Shown one piece after another: positions 45,288 through 53,994 of a DNA stretch of 54,161 nucleotides (position 1 is its first letter; the number at the start of each line of letters is the position of its first letter). Below the pieces are notes generated by a model. The model did no database searches, was not told the DNA's origin, and saw nothing but the letters and a program-made list of their open reading frames with translations. The stretch is from an uncultured Bacteroidota bacterium. Its GTDB lineage: Bacteria; Bacteroidota; Bacteroidia; Bacteroidales; UBA12481. A program made the translations under genes and the position numbers. Location: the NCBI GenBank assembly GCA_903851365.1, contig CAINOB010000130.1, forward strand, positions 1 through 54,161, in the 5' to 3' direction.

Positions 45288-45347
45288 AGTTGCCAACTTT
45301 AAGTTGGTTGGCAGCAGAAGTAATAAATTTATAAAGTTGGCAACTTT
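45286..45347. repeat. AAAGTTGCCAACTTT / AAAGTTGGCAACTTT palindrome pair
   Basis: Two near-palindromic 15-mers (45286-45300 and 45333-45347) are reverse complements of each other, with a partial AAGTTGGTTGGC unit between. They span the stop of the oxidoreductase gene and the start of the GT2 gene, replacing any normal leader. Confidence 0.8.
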
Positions 45348-46257
45348 AAGCGTAGTAATACCTCTCTTCAACGAGGAAACCCTTGTTGACAACCTGGTTA
45401 GCCGGATAGTGCCAATATTGAAAGGAATCACTGCTGATTTTGAAATTATCTTCGTCGACGATGGCAGCAAGGATTCCACTTTGGCCAAACTCATTAGGGC
45501 CAGGGATAGCGAACCACGCATAAAAATTCTCGAGTTATCAAAGAATTTTGGCCATCAGGCTGCCTTTACCGCCGGCCTCTCTTGTGCAAAAGGTGAATAC
45601 ACAGTAATGATGGACGGTGACCTACAGGATCCGCCGGAGTTGATACCAGTGATGTGCAGGATGCTCCTCTCAGATGAATATGATGTTGTTTTTGGCAAGC
45701 GCACCAACAAGGCCAACCTGAACAGGCGCAACCTGCTCACCCTCTCTTTCCATAAAACCTTTAAGCGGTTTTCCGACCTGCCCGACATCGACAATATGGG
45801 CAATTTTTCAGCCATGAACCGCTTGGCGCTCAATGCCCTGCTGCAGTTTTCTGAATCGATACGTTATCTGCCCGGACTCAGGCATTTCATTGGTTTCAGG
45901 CAGGGCTATGTTGAATACCGGCGTGAGGAGCGCCATCAGGGGAAATCTAAAATGAACTATTTCAGGCTGTTATCTTTGAGTTCTGATGCCATATTTTCAT
46001 TTTCGAAATTTCCGATTCGCCTTTGCCTCTTTCTTGGAATCATTGGAATCATCGTTTTCTTTTTGGCTGGATTGTACACGCTGATAGCCAAGATCGCCGG
46101 ATTTGCCATCATCGGCTGGTCATCTACCCTGCTGAGCATCTATTTTCTGGGATCGATTCAGCTTACATTCCTGGGAGTTATCGGCGAATATATTTATCGT
46201 ATTTATAAGGAAAGCCAGCACCGGCCATCATTTTTTATCAGGAAATTCCACGAATAA
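45337..46257 (+). CDS. GT2 family glycosyltransferase (GtrB/DPM-like), membrane-anchored
   Basis: The reading frame is open upstream, but the true protein should start at the TTG at 45337, giving 306 residues beginning ATLSVVIPLFNEE. No ATG lies between the previous gene and this point. The GT-A domain has FVDDGSKDST and MMDGDLQDPP, and two membrane helices lie near residues 228-252 and 260-290. Such enzymes usually move a sugar onto undecaprenyl phosphate at the inner membrane. It is followed by a GT39-like gene after nine bases, a common donor/transferase pairing. The TTG lies inside a repeat element. Confidence 0.85.
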   Translation: MATLSVVIPLFNEETLVDNLVSRIVPILKGITADFEIIFVDDGSKDSTLAKLIRARDSEPRIKILELSKNFGHQAAFTAGLSCAKGEYTVMMDGDLQDPPELIPVMCRMLLSDEYDVVFGKRTNKANLNRRNLLTLSFHKTFKRFSDLPDIDNMGNFSAMNRLALNALLQFSESIRYLPGLRHFIGFRQGYVEYRREERHQGKSKMNYFRLLSLSSDAIFSFSKFPIRLCLFLGIIGIIVFFLAGLYTLIAKIAGFAIIGWSSTLLSIYFLGSIQLTFLGVIGEYIYRIYKESQHRPSFFIRKFHE

Positions 46258-46266
46258 TCCGGTGCA

Positions 46267-48216
46267 ATGGAAAAGGTTCCTCTCCTCCGGACTTCTGCCC
46301 TGAAACTTCGAAGAATCTTCCTTTACTTCTGCCTTCTGCCCTTTGCCATCCTCCCTATTTTAAGCCTCGATGCCGGGATCTCCGGCGATGAACCTGTGCA
46401 TTATGACCAGGCCAAAAATGTTTACAATTATTTCGCTACTGGCGGTAAGGACAATTCAGCAATCGATACGCCGATCACTTTTCTGAAATATTACGGACAA
46501 TCAATTGACAATTTTAGTTTCCTGATCAACAAGGTTTTTGGATTTAAGGAGCCCTATGTTACCCGACACATTATCAATGCCCTTGCGGGTGCCCTTACTG
46601 TTCTTTTTTCTGGATTGTTGGCTGCGGAAATATCAGGTTACGGCGCTGGAATCCTGGCTATCCTATTTCTGCTCCTGTCACCGGTTTTTTTGGGCCATTC
46701 CTACAATAACCTGAAGGATATTCCTTTTGCACTCGGATACATAGTGTCAGTTTACTATCTCCTGAAATTTATCCGAAAGCTGCCGGTTATTCATAAGGGT
46801 TATCTCGCTGGGATAGCCGCCGGTACCGGGTTTGCGATTTCAGTACGGATCGGAGGCCTGGTTATTGTACCTGTCATCCTTGCTTTCACTGCCCTTCAAG
46901 CCTGGATAACCAAACCATATGAATCCCAGGCTATGTGGAGTTGGTTGATCAGGCTTGCCCTTTCGCTGTTTATCGCGATACTGGCTGCATGCATAGCCGG
47001 AATCATCGACTGGCCTTATGGTCTGCAGGACCCGCTAAGGCACCCTTATGAATCGCTTAACCAGATGACGCACTACATGATCAGTCTCAGGCAGCTTTTC
47101 GAGGGAAAACTATACTGGTCGGAGGAGCTGCCATGGTACTATGCCCCGAAATATTTCCTGATGGTTTCGCCGGTCATTATTCTGGCAGGAATTCCCCTCT
47201 TTACCGGACAGCTCAAGAAGATGGGCCCCATTACCTTTTCGATGTTGATTTTTTGTGCCTTTTTTCCCCTGATTTACGTTATTATCCTGCATTCCAACCT
47301 GTACGGGAATATCCGTCACCTCCTTTTCATATATCCTCTTTTCGTTGTTTTGTCTGCGGCCGGATGGACGTTTCTTTTTGGCCGTTTAAAAAGGGCCTCT
47401 ATTCGGTGGGCCTTTGCCGGTATCATGGTCTTGGGCCTCTCAGATCCATTGGTTCATATCGTTCGCAACCATCCTGTGGAATATGTGTACTTCAACCGGC
47501 TATCAGGTGGTATAAAAATGGCTTACAATCGCTATGAAACAGATTACTATTTTCATTCTCTCGGGCCATCGGTGAAATGGCTGGAGAAAGAAGTACTGTC
47601 GAAACCAGGCGGTGATACGGTCGTTGTGGCTTCGAATTTCCCACTGGCTCCCTTTTTTACGAATAAATATCAAAAGATAAAAACCGTTTATACCACCTGG
47701 TACGATCGGGGTAAATATAACTGGGACTATGGCCTTTTTGTGAATGCCTACCTCGGGCCGGCCGGTCTTAAAGGGAAAAAGGTAAAGCCCGGGACAGTGG
47801 TTCACACTGTAAATGTTGATGGCTATCCGCAGTGCATGGTACTGCATCGTATCGATAAAAGGGACCTGACCGGATATCAGCTGTTTTCAGCCGGAAAGTT
47901 TAATGAATCAGCGATTTTACTGAATGAATTTGTTCGCGATGATCCGGGAAATGAAACCGGGTGGCTGTATCTCGGATGGAGTCTCCGTAAAATGCACGAT
48001 TTTGAAGGATCCGACAAAGCTGCCAACAGGTTGTTGGAACTTTATCCGGAGAGTGAAACTGCTCGCGAGCTGAAAATTTGGAATTTCCTAGAGTCCAGGC
48101 GGTACCAAGAAGCATCGCAGCTGGCTGGCGATCTTTGGAAAATAAACCCAAGGTATGGTCCGGCTGCCAGTCTTCGGGCTGCTTCGCGCGATTCCCTTGC
48201 GCACCTGTCGAGGTGA
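46267..48216 (+). CDS. GT39/ArnT-like membrane glycosyltransferase with TPR tail
   Basis: The 649-residue protein has about ten membrane helices in the first 400 residues, and the acidic GT-C motif SGDEPVHYDQ after the first helix. A soluble part follows, and residues about 525-640 (FSAGKFNESAILLNEFVRDDPGNETGWLYLGWSLRKMHDFEGSDKA...) look like TPR repeats. The polyprenyl-phosphate sugar made by the GT2 neighbour could be its donor, with transfer to a protein or lipid on the periplasmic side. The acceptor is unknown. Confidence 0.8.
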   Translation: MEKVPLLRTSALKLRRIFLYFCLLPFAILPILSLDAGISGDEPVHYDQAKNVYNYFATGGKDNSAIDTPITFLKYYGQSIDNFSFLINKVFGFKEPYVTRHIINALAGALTVLFSGLLAAEISGYGAGILAILFLLLSPVFLGHSYNNLKDIPFALGYIVSVYYLLKFIRKLPVIHKGYLAGIAAGTGFAISVRIGGLVIVPVILAFTALQAWITKPYESQAMWSWLIRLALSLFIAILAACIAGIIDWPYGLQDPLRHPYESLNQMTHYMISLRQLFEGKLYWSEELPWYYAPKYFLMVSPVIILAGIPLFTGQLKKMGPITFSMLIFCAFFPLIYVIILHSNLYGNIRHLLFIYPLFVVLSAAGWTFLFGRLKRASIRWAFAGIMVLGLSDPLVHIVRNHPVEYVYFNRLSGGIKMAYNRYETDYYFHSLGPSVKWLEKEVLSKPGGDTVVVASNFPLAPFFTNKYQKIKTVYTTWYDRGKYNWDYGLFVNAYLGPAGLKGKKVKPGTVVHTVNVDGYPQCMVLHRIDKRDLTGYQLFSAGKFNESAILLNEFVRDDPGNETGWLYLGWSLRKMHDFEGSDKAANRLLELYPESETARELKIWNFLESRRYQEASQLAGDLWKINPRYGPAASLRAASRDSLAHLSR

Positions 48217-48306
48217 TGTCCTGCCGGGTTCTTAAAAAATGTTAAATCTGAGCCTCCCTTTGTAAATCCTTCTATTTTTAACACACTAAATCAACACTAT
48301 ATAAAA

Positions 48307-50757
48307 ATGAAAAAGTACTTGCTGGTGATTGTTCTTGCTTTTGCCTGTTCGCTGACCTATGGGCAATACAAAGCTGACTTCAGGGCTGCCGAAAAGTATG
48401 GCAGTGAAAACCTGGCAAAAATGATGGGGAGCACCTCTGTCCAGGCCAACTGGCTTAAGAAATCGGACCTTTTCTGGTATTCTTACAAAACCGGCGACGG
48501 TAATTTTTGGTGGCTGGTTGATCCGGCAAAAAAATCCAAATCACCTTTGTTTGATGTTTACTATGTCGCCTCCAAGATTAACCAGCTCATCCAAAAGCCT
48601 GTTAACCACCTCGACCTGCCAATCAAAAACCTGAAATTCAAGGATGACAATAAGTCTTTCAATTTTGAAGTTGACAGTTTCAAGTTCGAGTATAAGCTAG
48701 CTAGTAAAGACATCATCATCGTTGATACTATCGAAAAGAAAAAGGAGAAGGACGACAAGTGGATGAATTACAATAAAGACTCAACCTGGATATTATTTGC
48801 CCGTAAGCACAATCTTTACCTAATGAAGGCAAAAGATAAAGATAGCGTTGAATATCAACTTACTACAGATGGTGAAAAATACTATTCGTGGCAGGCTGAT
48901 GATGCTGATACCGTTACCACCAAACGCCTGCGTGCCTCAGGAAGATGGATGGAAGACAACAAGAAGTTTTATGTCGACCGCAATGATTCCCGCAAGGTTA
49001 AGGACCTCTGGGTTATCAATTCTCTGAAAGATCCCCGTCCTGAACTCGAAACCTACCGTTATGCCATGCCTGGTGATGAATTTGTGCCACAGAGCGAACT
49101 TTGGGTGTTTGATGTGAATAGTAAAAAGGGTGTGAAAATTAAAACTGAAAAGTGGAAGGATCAGACTTTTGGTGTTGATCTGATCAACAAAAGAACCGAT
49201 GCCCTGATTTTCATCCGGAAGGACCGTACCTGTGCCAAAATAGATGTTTGCCTGGCCAATACGTCAACCGGGGAATCCAAGGTTTTATTTTCTGAGACCA
49301 GCGAGCCATATTTCAATAACGAATATACCAATCTTAGTGTTATTAATGATGGTAAAGACCTGATCTGGTGGTCGGAACGCACAGGTTTCGGGCAACTTTA
49401 CCTCTACGACGGGGATGGTAACCTGAAAAACGCCATCACCTCCGGGAATTTCATTGTCGGCAGCGTCAGCCGCATCGATACACTCGGACGGGAAATCTAT
49501 TTTGAAGGATATGATCACGAACCAGGAATCAACCCCAATTATGCCCTGATTTATAAAGCAAAACTCGACGGAACCGGATTCCAGCTGGTCACACCTGAAG
49601 ATGCCACTCATACCATTAGCATGCCGGAATCCAGTAAATTTATGGTTGACAATTATTCCCGAGTTGATATGGCGCCAAGATCGGTGTTGCGCGATAGCAA
49701 GGGAACCGTTTTGCTCGATCTGGAAACCATGGATCTCCGGAGACTGATTGAAACTGGCTGGCAGATGCCGGAACGGTTTAAAGTTAAAGCCGTCGACGGC
49801 GTAACCGACTTGTATGGTGAGCTTTGGAAGCCTTTTAAAATGGAGAAAGACCGCAAATATCCGATCATCTCCTATGTTTATCCGGGACCCCAAACCGAGA
49901 GCGTTTCCATCAGGTTTACACCAACAGGCGGGAAAAACCAATCACTTGCCCAGCTTGGATTCGTGGTCATCTCTGTCGGCCATCGCGGCGGCAGTCCCAA
50001 GCGTTACAAGTATTACCATACCTACGGATACAATAACCTGCGTGATTATGCGCTGGCCGACGATAAATATGCATTGGAGCAGTTAGCCGACAAGTACAAT
50101 TTCATTGATATCACAAAGGTTGGGATATACGGTCATTCAGGGGGTGGATTCATGTCGACCGCTGCCATTCTCACTTTTCCTGATTTTTATACTGCTGCCG
50201 TTTCTTCATCAGGGAACCACGATAACAACATTTACAACTTGTGGTGGGGTGAAACTCACAATGGAGTAAAAGAGGTTACCAAGCCGGTGAAGAAGACCGA
50301 CAAGACGAAGGATAAAACCGATATGACGAAAGAAAAGACCGACAAGACGGATAAGACTGTAGAAAAAACTGACAAAAAGGAAGCCGGTGAAGAAATTGAA
50401 GTAACCGACACTGATGAAGATTCTTACTATCCGGCTGATTCGGTAAAAAAGGAAACTGTAACGAAATTTGAAGCCAAAGTCAATAAGAACCAGGATCTTG
50501 CAAATAACCTGAAAGGCCACCTGATGTTAGTAACCGGTGATATCGACAACAACGTTCATCCTGGTAACACCATCCGTGTAGCTGATGCTTTGATCAAGGC
50601 AGGCAAGCGTTTTGATTTCATGATTATGCCCGGACAGCGCCACGGTTATGGAAACTACACTAAATATTTCGACCATGCCATGTGGTACTACTTTGCAGAA
50701 CATCTGCTCGGTGACTACCGGTCAAACATCGAAATTTATCTGCCCGACGAAAAATAA
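48307..50757 (+). CDS. S9-family dipeptidyl peptidase IV-like enzyme with Lys-Thr-Asp insertion
   Basis: The 816-residue protein has a signal peptide (1-20), a beta-propeller (about 60-500) and an alpha/beta-hydrolase domain with triad S611 (YGHSGGGF), D747 (GDIDNNVHP) and H779 (RHGYGN). It should remove dipeptides (often after Pro or Ala) in the periplasm. Residues 662-692 are a repeated TDKT/KDKTD low-complexity run, and an acidic stretch continues to about 715. The family normally has only a short loop here, between the Ser and Asp of the triad. The frame is intact, so the enzyme is probably active with a surface loop. Confidence 0.9.
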   Translation: MKKYLLVIVLAFACSLTYGQYKADFRAAEKYGSENLAKMMGSTSVQANWLKKSDLFWYSYKTGDGNFWWLVDPAKKSKSPLFDVYYVASKINQLIQKPVNHLDLPIKNLKFKDDNKSFNFEVDSFKFEYKLASKDIIIVDTIEKKKEKDDKWMNYNKDSTWILFARKHNLYLMKAKDKDSVEYQLTTDGEKYYSWQADDADTVTTKRLRASGRWMEDNKKFYVDRNDSRKVKDLWVINSLKDPRPELETYRYAMPGDEFVPQSELWVFDVNSKKGVKIKTEKWKDQTFGVDLINKRTDALIFIRKDRTCAKIDVCLANTSTGESKVLFSETSEPYFNNEYTNLSVINDGKDLIWWSERTGFGQLYLYDGDGNLKNAITSGNFIVGSVSRIDTLGREIYFEGYDHEPGINPNYALIYKAKLDGTGFQLVTPEDATHTISMPESSKFMVDNYSRVDMAPRSVLRDSKGTVLLDLETMDLRRLIETGWQMPERFKVKAVDGVTDLYGELWKPFKMEKDRKYPIISYVYPGPQTESVSIRFTPTGGKNQSLAQLGFVVISVGHRGGSPKRYKYYHTYGYNNLRDYALADDKYALEQLADKYNFIDITKVGIYGHSGGGFMSTAAILTFPDFYTAAVSSSGNHDNNIYNLWWGETHNGVKEVTKPVKKTDKTKDKTDMTKEKTDKTDKTVEKTDKKEAGEEIEVTDTDEDSYYPADSVKKETVTKFEAKVNKNQDLANNLKGHLMLVTGDIDNNVHPGNTIRVADALIKAGKRFDFMIMPGQRHGYGNYTKYFDHAMWYYFAEHLLGDYRSNIEIYLPDEK

Positions 50758-50763
50758 CCGATC

Positions 50764-50800
50764 AATGTGCTAATATGCTAATATGCTAATGTGCCAATTT
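50764..50800. repeat. AATGTGCT/AATATGCT octamer run
   Basis: Four octamer units (AATGTGCT, AATATGCT, AATATGCT, AATGTGCC) follow the DPP gene by six bases. A reverse-oriented unit lies at about 50892-50904 across the terminator, and a sister run is at 37291-37317. Confidence 0.75.
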
Positions 50801-50846
50801 AAGAAATAGTTGGTTGGATGGTTTGGTAACCAAGATAAATGAAAAG

Positions 50847-50885
50847 GAGGTTAGGTGGCTTTGATACCCCTGACCTCTTTTTTTT
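50847..50885 (+). terminator. Intrinsic terminator after the DPP gene
   Basis: GAGGTTAGG pairs with CCTGACCTC (one T-G pair) around a 13-base loop, followed by eight T. It ends the plus-strand transcript before the convergent CDGSH gene, and may also work in reverse. Confidence 0.7.
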
Positions 50886-50907
50886 ATGCTGTCATTAGCA
50901 CATTGTC

Positions 50908-51375
50908 TTATCCCCGGAAGCCTGATCCATGATGGCTGCCATCGCAGAATGGTTTGTTTTTGCTTGAACCGCAACGGCACAGGGCAACCTGTTCAGCCGT
51001 GGAGATCAATTCGCCGGAAGTTTTTTTCAAGCGAAACTTTCCCTGAATGAGAGCCGGGCCATTATCGATAATAGTGATTTCGGCTACCGGTGCAGGAACC
51101 ATTTCATCGCCTGCAGGTTCGTTAGTCAGCACTTCCTTTTCATCTGCAGACAGATCGCGGTTCCATTTCCAGGTTAAGGCATCGGTCGGGCATTGATCAA
51201 CGATATCAATAATTTCCTGGGTTGATGCCCCTTGCATGTTTACCCAGGGACGTTTGGTCGGATCAAAAACCTTACGAAGCTTCATAAAACAAATCGTTGC
51301 ATGGATGCAAAGGTCCGGCTTCCAGAAAACGGTGATTTCCCCGTTCGAATATTCCCTATCGTTGGACTTCGCCAT
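50908..51375 (-). CDS. Fer4-like plus CDGSH iron-sulfur protein
   Basis: The 155-residue protein joins two cluster domains. Residues 10-75 form a divergent 4Fe-4S mono-cluster domain (C23, C29, C62 in QCPTDAL), and residues 105-152 carry a CDGSH motif (C133, C135, C144, H148 in CRCGSSKNKPFCDGSH) for a 2Fe-2S cluster. The role could be electron transfer or redox sensing in the cytoplasm. It follows the exported DUF1080 gene by two bases; the link between the two is not obvious. Confidence 0.88.
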   Translation of the reverse strand: MAKSNDREYSNGEITVFWKPDLCIHATICFMKLRKVFDPTKRPWVNMQGASTQEIIDIVDQCPTDALTWKWNRDLSADEKEVLTNEPAGDEMVPAPVAEITIIDNGPALIQGKFRLKKTSGELISTAEQVALCRCGSSKNKPFCDGSHHGSGFRG

Positions 51376-51377
51376 GC

Positions 51378-52088
51378 TTACAGTTTCCTGATTTTAATAT
51401 TCCTGAAACTCGTTGAGCCGCCATGATCCTGAAGGGCGATGTATCCTTCCTTGAATTTTCCGTAGCCTTCGGCATCTTTCCATTTTGAGTTTTTCTTCAA
51501 CTCGAGCCATTCCGGTGTCCACATATCATATTCAACCACTTTCCGGTCATTCAGCCAATGCTCAACGTGCGCACCTTTCACAACTATTTTTGATACATTC
51601 CATTGATCCAGGGTTTTAACCTGTGCATTTTTCGGAGCGTGCATATCATAGTTTGATGCGGTCAGATTCTTGGCATGCGATGTCGGATAACCAATATCAT
51701 CAAGCAATTGATATTCCGGACCGGTCATATAAACAGTTTCATACTGGTCACCCTCGACAACATGAAAAAATATTCCGGAATTGCTGTTCTGTGAGATTTT
51801 CCACTCGAGTGACAGCTCAAAATCCTGGTATTTTTCCTTGGTTACAACGTCCCCGCCTTTACCATCGGGAAGTCCCAGCGCCGTCATTGCACCATCTTCG
51901 ATTGCCCATCCCTGAACTTTATCCATCTTATAGCAACGCCACTTATCCATGGATTTACCATCAAACAGAAGTTGCCATCCCTCTTTCACCTCTTTCGGGG
52001 TCAATTTATTAAGCTCCTGACCGGATACTGATTTCCCGGCTAAAAGGACCATCAAAGCCAATGCGGCAGTTGAAACAAGTTTTTTCAT
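51378..52088 (-). CDS. DUF1080 protein (3-keto-disaccharide hydrolase family), second copy
   Basis: The 236-residue protein has a signal peptide (1-23), then the family core: EGWQLLFDGKSMDKWRCYKMD, SNSGIFFHVVEG, PEYQLLDDIGYPTSHAKN and GYIALQDHGGSTSFRNIKIRKL. It resembles the 40004-40726 protein only in the family hallmarks, so it may have a different substrate. It lies about 10 kb away and is divergent from the nitroreductase gene. It should act on an oxidised sugar in the periplasm. Confidence 0.92.
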   Translation of the reverse strand: MKKLVSTAALALMVLLAGKSVSGQELNKLTPKEVKEGWQLLFDGKSMDKWRCYKMDKVQGWAIEDGAMTALGLPDGKGGDVVTKEKYQDFELSLEWKISQNSNSGIFFHVVEGDQYETVYMTGPEYQLLDDIGYPTSHAKNLTASNYDMHAPKNAQVKTLDQWNVSKIVVKGAHVEHWLNDRKVVEYDMWTPEWLELKKNSKWKDAEGYGKFKEGYIALQDHGGSTSFRNIKIRKL

Positions 52089-52156
52089 TTTTTATTCGTT
52101 TTAAAAGGCTGAAATTACTTTCTTTCCCCGATTTTTCAAACTCATGAATTCATTAC

Positions 52157-53005
52157 ATGCTTAAGCCCCTATTAACTTCAGATATTATTCTCAGCCGAAC
52201 ATCCCGTCGAACCTACCGAACAGAACTTTTACCCGATAATCTGCTCGAAACAATACAGGAAAAGATTGCGGAAATTTCCATCGGTCCATTGGGTACACCC
52301 CTTAGTTTTTCACTGATCAACCTTCAGGAAGCCTCAAATCAGAAACTGAAACTCGGAACATACGGATTTATTCAGGGAGCACGCTATTTCATTGGTGGAC
52401 AAATACTTCCATCCAAAATTGGTTTTATCGATTTTGGCTACGCTTTGGAAAAACTGATACTGGAACTTACCGGTATGGGGCTGGGAACCTGCTGGCTCGG
52501 CGGAACATTCGATCGCAGCGAATTTGCGAGAGCCATGGGTTTGAAAGAGGGTAACGTTATACCCGCGATAACACCGGTAGGATATGCCACCTCCACACGC
52601 GGTCTGGGTGAGCGCCTGATTCGACTGGGGGCAGGATCGAAAAATCGGTTGGCCCCTGAGCAGCTTTTTTTCGATGAGGAACCCTCAAAACCTTTGATCC
52701 TGCCAGTTGGCCATCCCTGGCAAATGCTTCTGGACGCCGTACGAATCGGTCCTTCAGCTTCCAACAACCAGCCATGGAGAATCGTGGCCGACCATGATCA
52801 GTTCCGGTTTTATATTTCACGTAAGCCGGGTTATCAAAAAGCTTTTAGACAAGTTGATATCCAGATGATCGACATGGGAATTGCCATGGCTCATTTCGAC
52901 CTTGTTGCCAAAGAAAAGGGGGTCATTCCGAAGTGGGAAATTTCAGCAGGTGCTCCCTCATTTGGCGGATTGGAATATGTAATTTCAGTACTTTTACCGG
53001 AATAA
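52157..53005 (+). CDS. Nitroreductase-like protein (TM1586-type)
   Basis: The 282-residue protein has two nitroreductase-like halves. The N-terminal one has SRRTYRTELLPDNLLETI and LELTGMGLGTCWLGGTFDRSEF, and the C-terminal one has RIGPSASNNQPWRIV, the FMN-binding style Ser-Ala-Ser-Asn-Asn-Gln-Pro-Trp. It probably binds FMN; the substrate is unknown. It reads away from the DUF1080 gene with a 68-base gap in between. Confidence 0.85.
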   Translation: MLKPLLTSDIILSRTSRRTYRTELLPDNLLETIQEKIAEISIGPLGTPLSFSLINLQEASNQKLKLGTYGFIQGARYFIGGQILPSKIGFIDFGYALEKLILELTGMGLGTCWLGGTFDRSEFARAMGLKEGNVIPAITPVGYATSTRGLGERLIRLGAGSKNRLAPEQLFFDEEPSKPLILPVGHPWQMLLDAVRIGPSASNNQPWRIVADHDQFRFYISRKPGYQKAFRQVDIQMIDMGIAMAHFDLVAKEKGVIPKWEISAGAPSFGGLEYVISVLLPE

Positions 53006-53017
53006 ATTACTAAATAA

Positions 53018-53179
53018 ATGTCACTTTTTCGTGTCATTCTTTCGATCGTTTTCCCACCATTGGCGGTCATCGATCAGGGATGCGGTTCGATAGTGATTGT
53101 ATTCATTCTCACCTGCTGCGGATGGGTGCCAGGGGTGATTGCCGCCTTGGTAATACTGAACAAAGGGAGTAGAAGATGA
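53018..53179 (+). CDS. Pmp3/YqaE (UPF0057) family small membrane protein
   Basis: This 53-residue gene lies in the gap between the nitroreductase and dtd genes. MSLFRVILSIVFPPLAVID and GWVPGVIAALVILNK give two membrane helices, the plan of the YqaE/Pmp3 family found in bacteria, fungi and plants and linked to salt and membrane stress. The ATG is 12 bases past the previous stop. The family match is by pattern only. A longer opposite-strand frame over the same bases looks like a shadow. Confidence 0.8.
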   Translation: MSLFRVILSIVFPPLAVIDQGCGSIVIVFILTCCGWVPGVIAALVILNKGSRR

Positions 53180-53214
53180 AGTTGAAATTCTAGTGTCTAA
53201 GAAGTTTTCATTTG

Positions 53215-53667
53215 ATGCGTACGCTAATACAACGGGTGAGCGAAGCAAGCGTCACGATTGATGGAGCAGTAAAATCATCAATCGGCAAGGGGCTGTTGAT
53301 TCTTGTCGGCATTGAGGCAGCCGACGAAACAGAGGATATAGACTGGTTGGCGAATAAAATTTCCGGATTGCGAATATTCGAGGATGCAGAGGGGGTTATG
53401 AACCTTTCGGTTAAGGATATTCAAGGGGAGTTGATGGTCGTTTCGCAGTTTACCCTGCATGCACGCGTAAAAAAGGGGTTTCGGCCTTCCTATATCGACT
53501 CTGCACCTCCGGCCGTGAGCATACCTTTATATGAACAATTCGTGGATACGCTTGTTCAAGAAATCGGAAAACCAGTTGCAACCGGTGAATTCGGTGCTAT
53601 GATGCAAGTTGAATTGATTAACGACGGACCGGTGACTATCTGGATAGATTCAAAAAACAGGCAATGA
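53215..53667 (+). CDS. dtd: D-aminoacyl-tRNA deacylase
   Basis: From the ATG at 53215 (MRTLIQRVSEASVTIDG) the product is 150 residues. It has both DTD active-site motifs: VSQFTLHA and the Gly-cisPro motif in NDGPVTIWID. It frees tRNA from D-amino acids and glycine-mischarged Ala-tRNA in the cytoplasm. Its stop overlaps the start of the MazG gene by four bases. Confidence 0.97.
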   Translation: MRTLIQRVSEASVTIDGAVKSSIGKGLLILVGIEAADETEDIDWLANKISGLRIFEDAEGVMNLSVKDIQGELMVVSQFTLHARVKKGFRPSYIDSAPPAVSIPLYEQFVDTLVQEIGKPVATGEFGAMMQVELINDGPVTIWIDSKNRQ

Positions 53668-53990
53668 CAATACAAGAAGCTCAAGACACTGTTGACCAAT
53701 GGATTAAAACCTACGGTGTTCGATACTTTTCTGAACTTACCAACCTGGCGATACTTACTGAAGAGGTTGGAGAACTGGCCAGGATCATTGCCAGACGATA
53801 TGGCGATCAATCTGAGAAAGAAAGCGATAAAAACAGAAACATTGACGACGAAATGGCCGATGTACTGTGGGTTCTGATTTGCCTGGCCAATCAAACCGGC
53901 GTAAATCTCACCGATGCTTTAGAAAAGAATATCCAGAAAAAGACGGAGAGGGATTCCGGGAGGCATATTCAGAATCCGAAACTGAGATAG
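53664..53990 (+). CDS. MazG-family nucleotide pyrophosphohydrolase
   Basis: The 108-residue protein has the MazG metal motif ILTEEVGELARIIARRYGD and the second acidic motif NIDDEMADVLWVLICLAN. It would hydrolyse abnormal or excess nucleoside triphosphates to monophosphate and pyrophosphate. It is of the short single-domain kind. The gene is translationally coupled to dtd. Confidence 0.92.
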   Translation: MTIQEAQDTVDQWIKTYGVRYFSELTNLAILTEEVGELARIIARRYGDQSEKESDKNRNIDDEMADVLWVLICLANQTGVNLTDALEKNIQKKTERDSGRHIQNPKLR

Positions 53991-53994
53991 TACT

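Noticed and set aside
45076-45336. A longer GT2 protein starting within the preceding oxidoreductase gene
   Set aside because: The extra residues overlap a clear Gfo/Idh/MocA coding sequence in another frame, and the GT2 fold begins exactly at the TTG at 45337.
53021-53248. A minus-strand 75-residue protein before dtd
   Set aside because: It overlaps a better small plus-strand gene (Pmp3/YqaE-like) and the dtd start, and shows no known motif.
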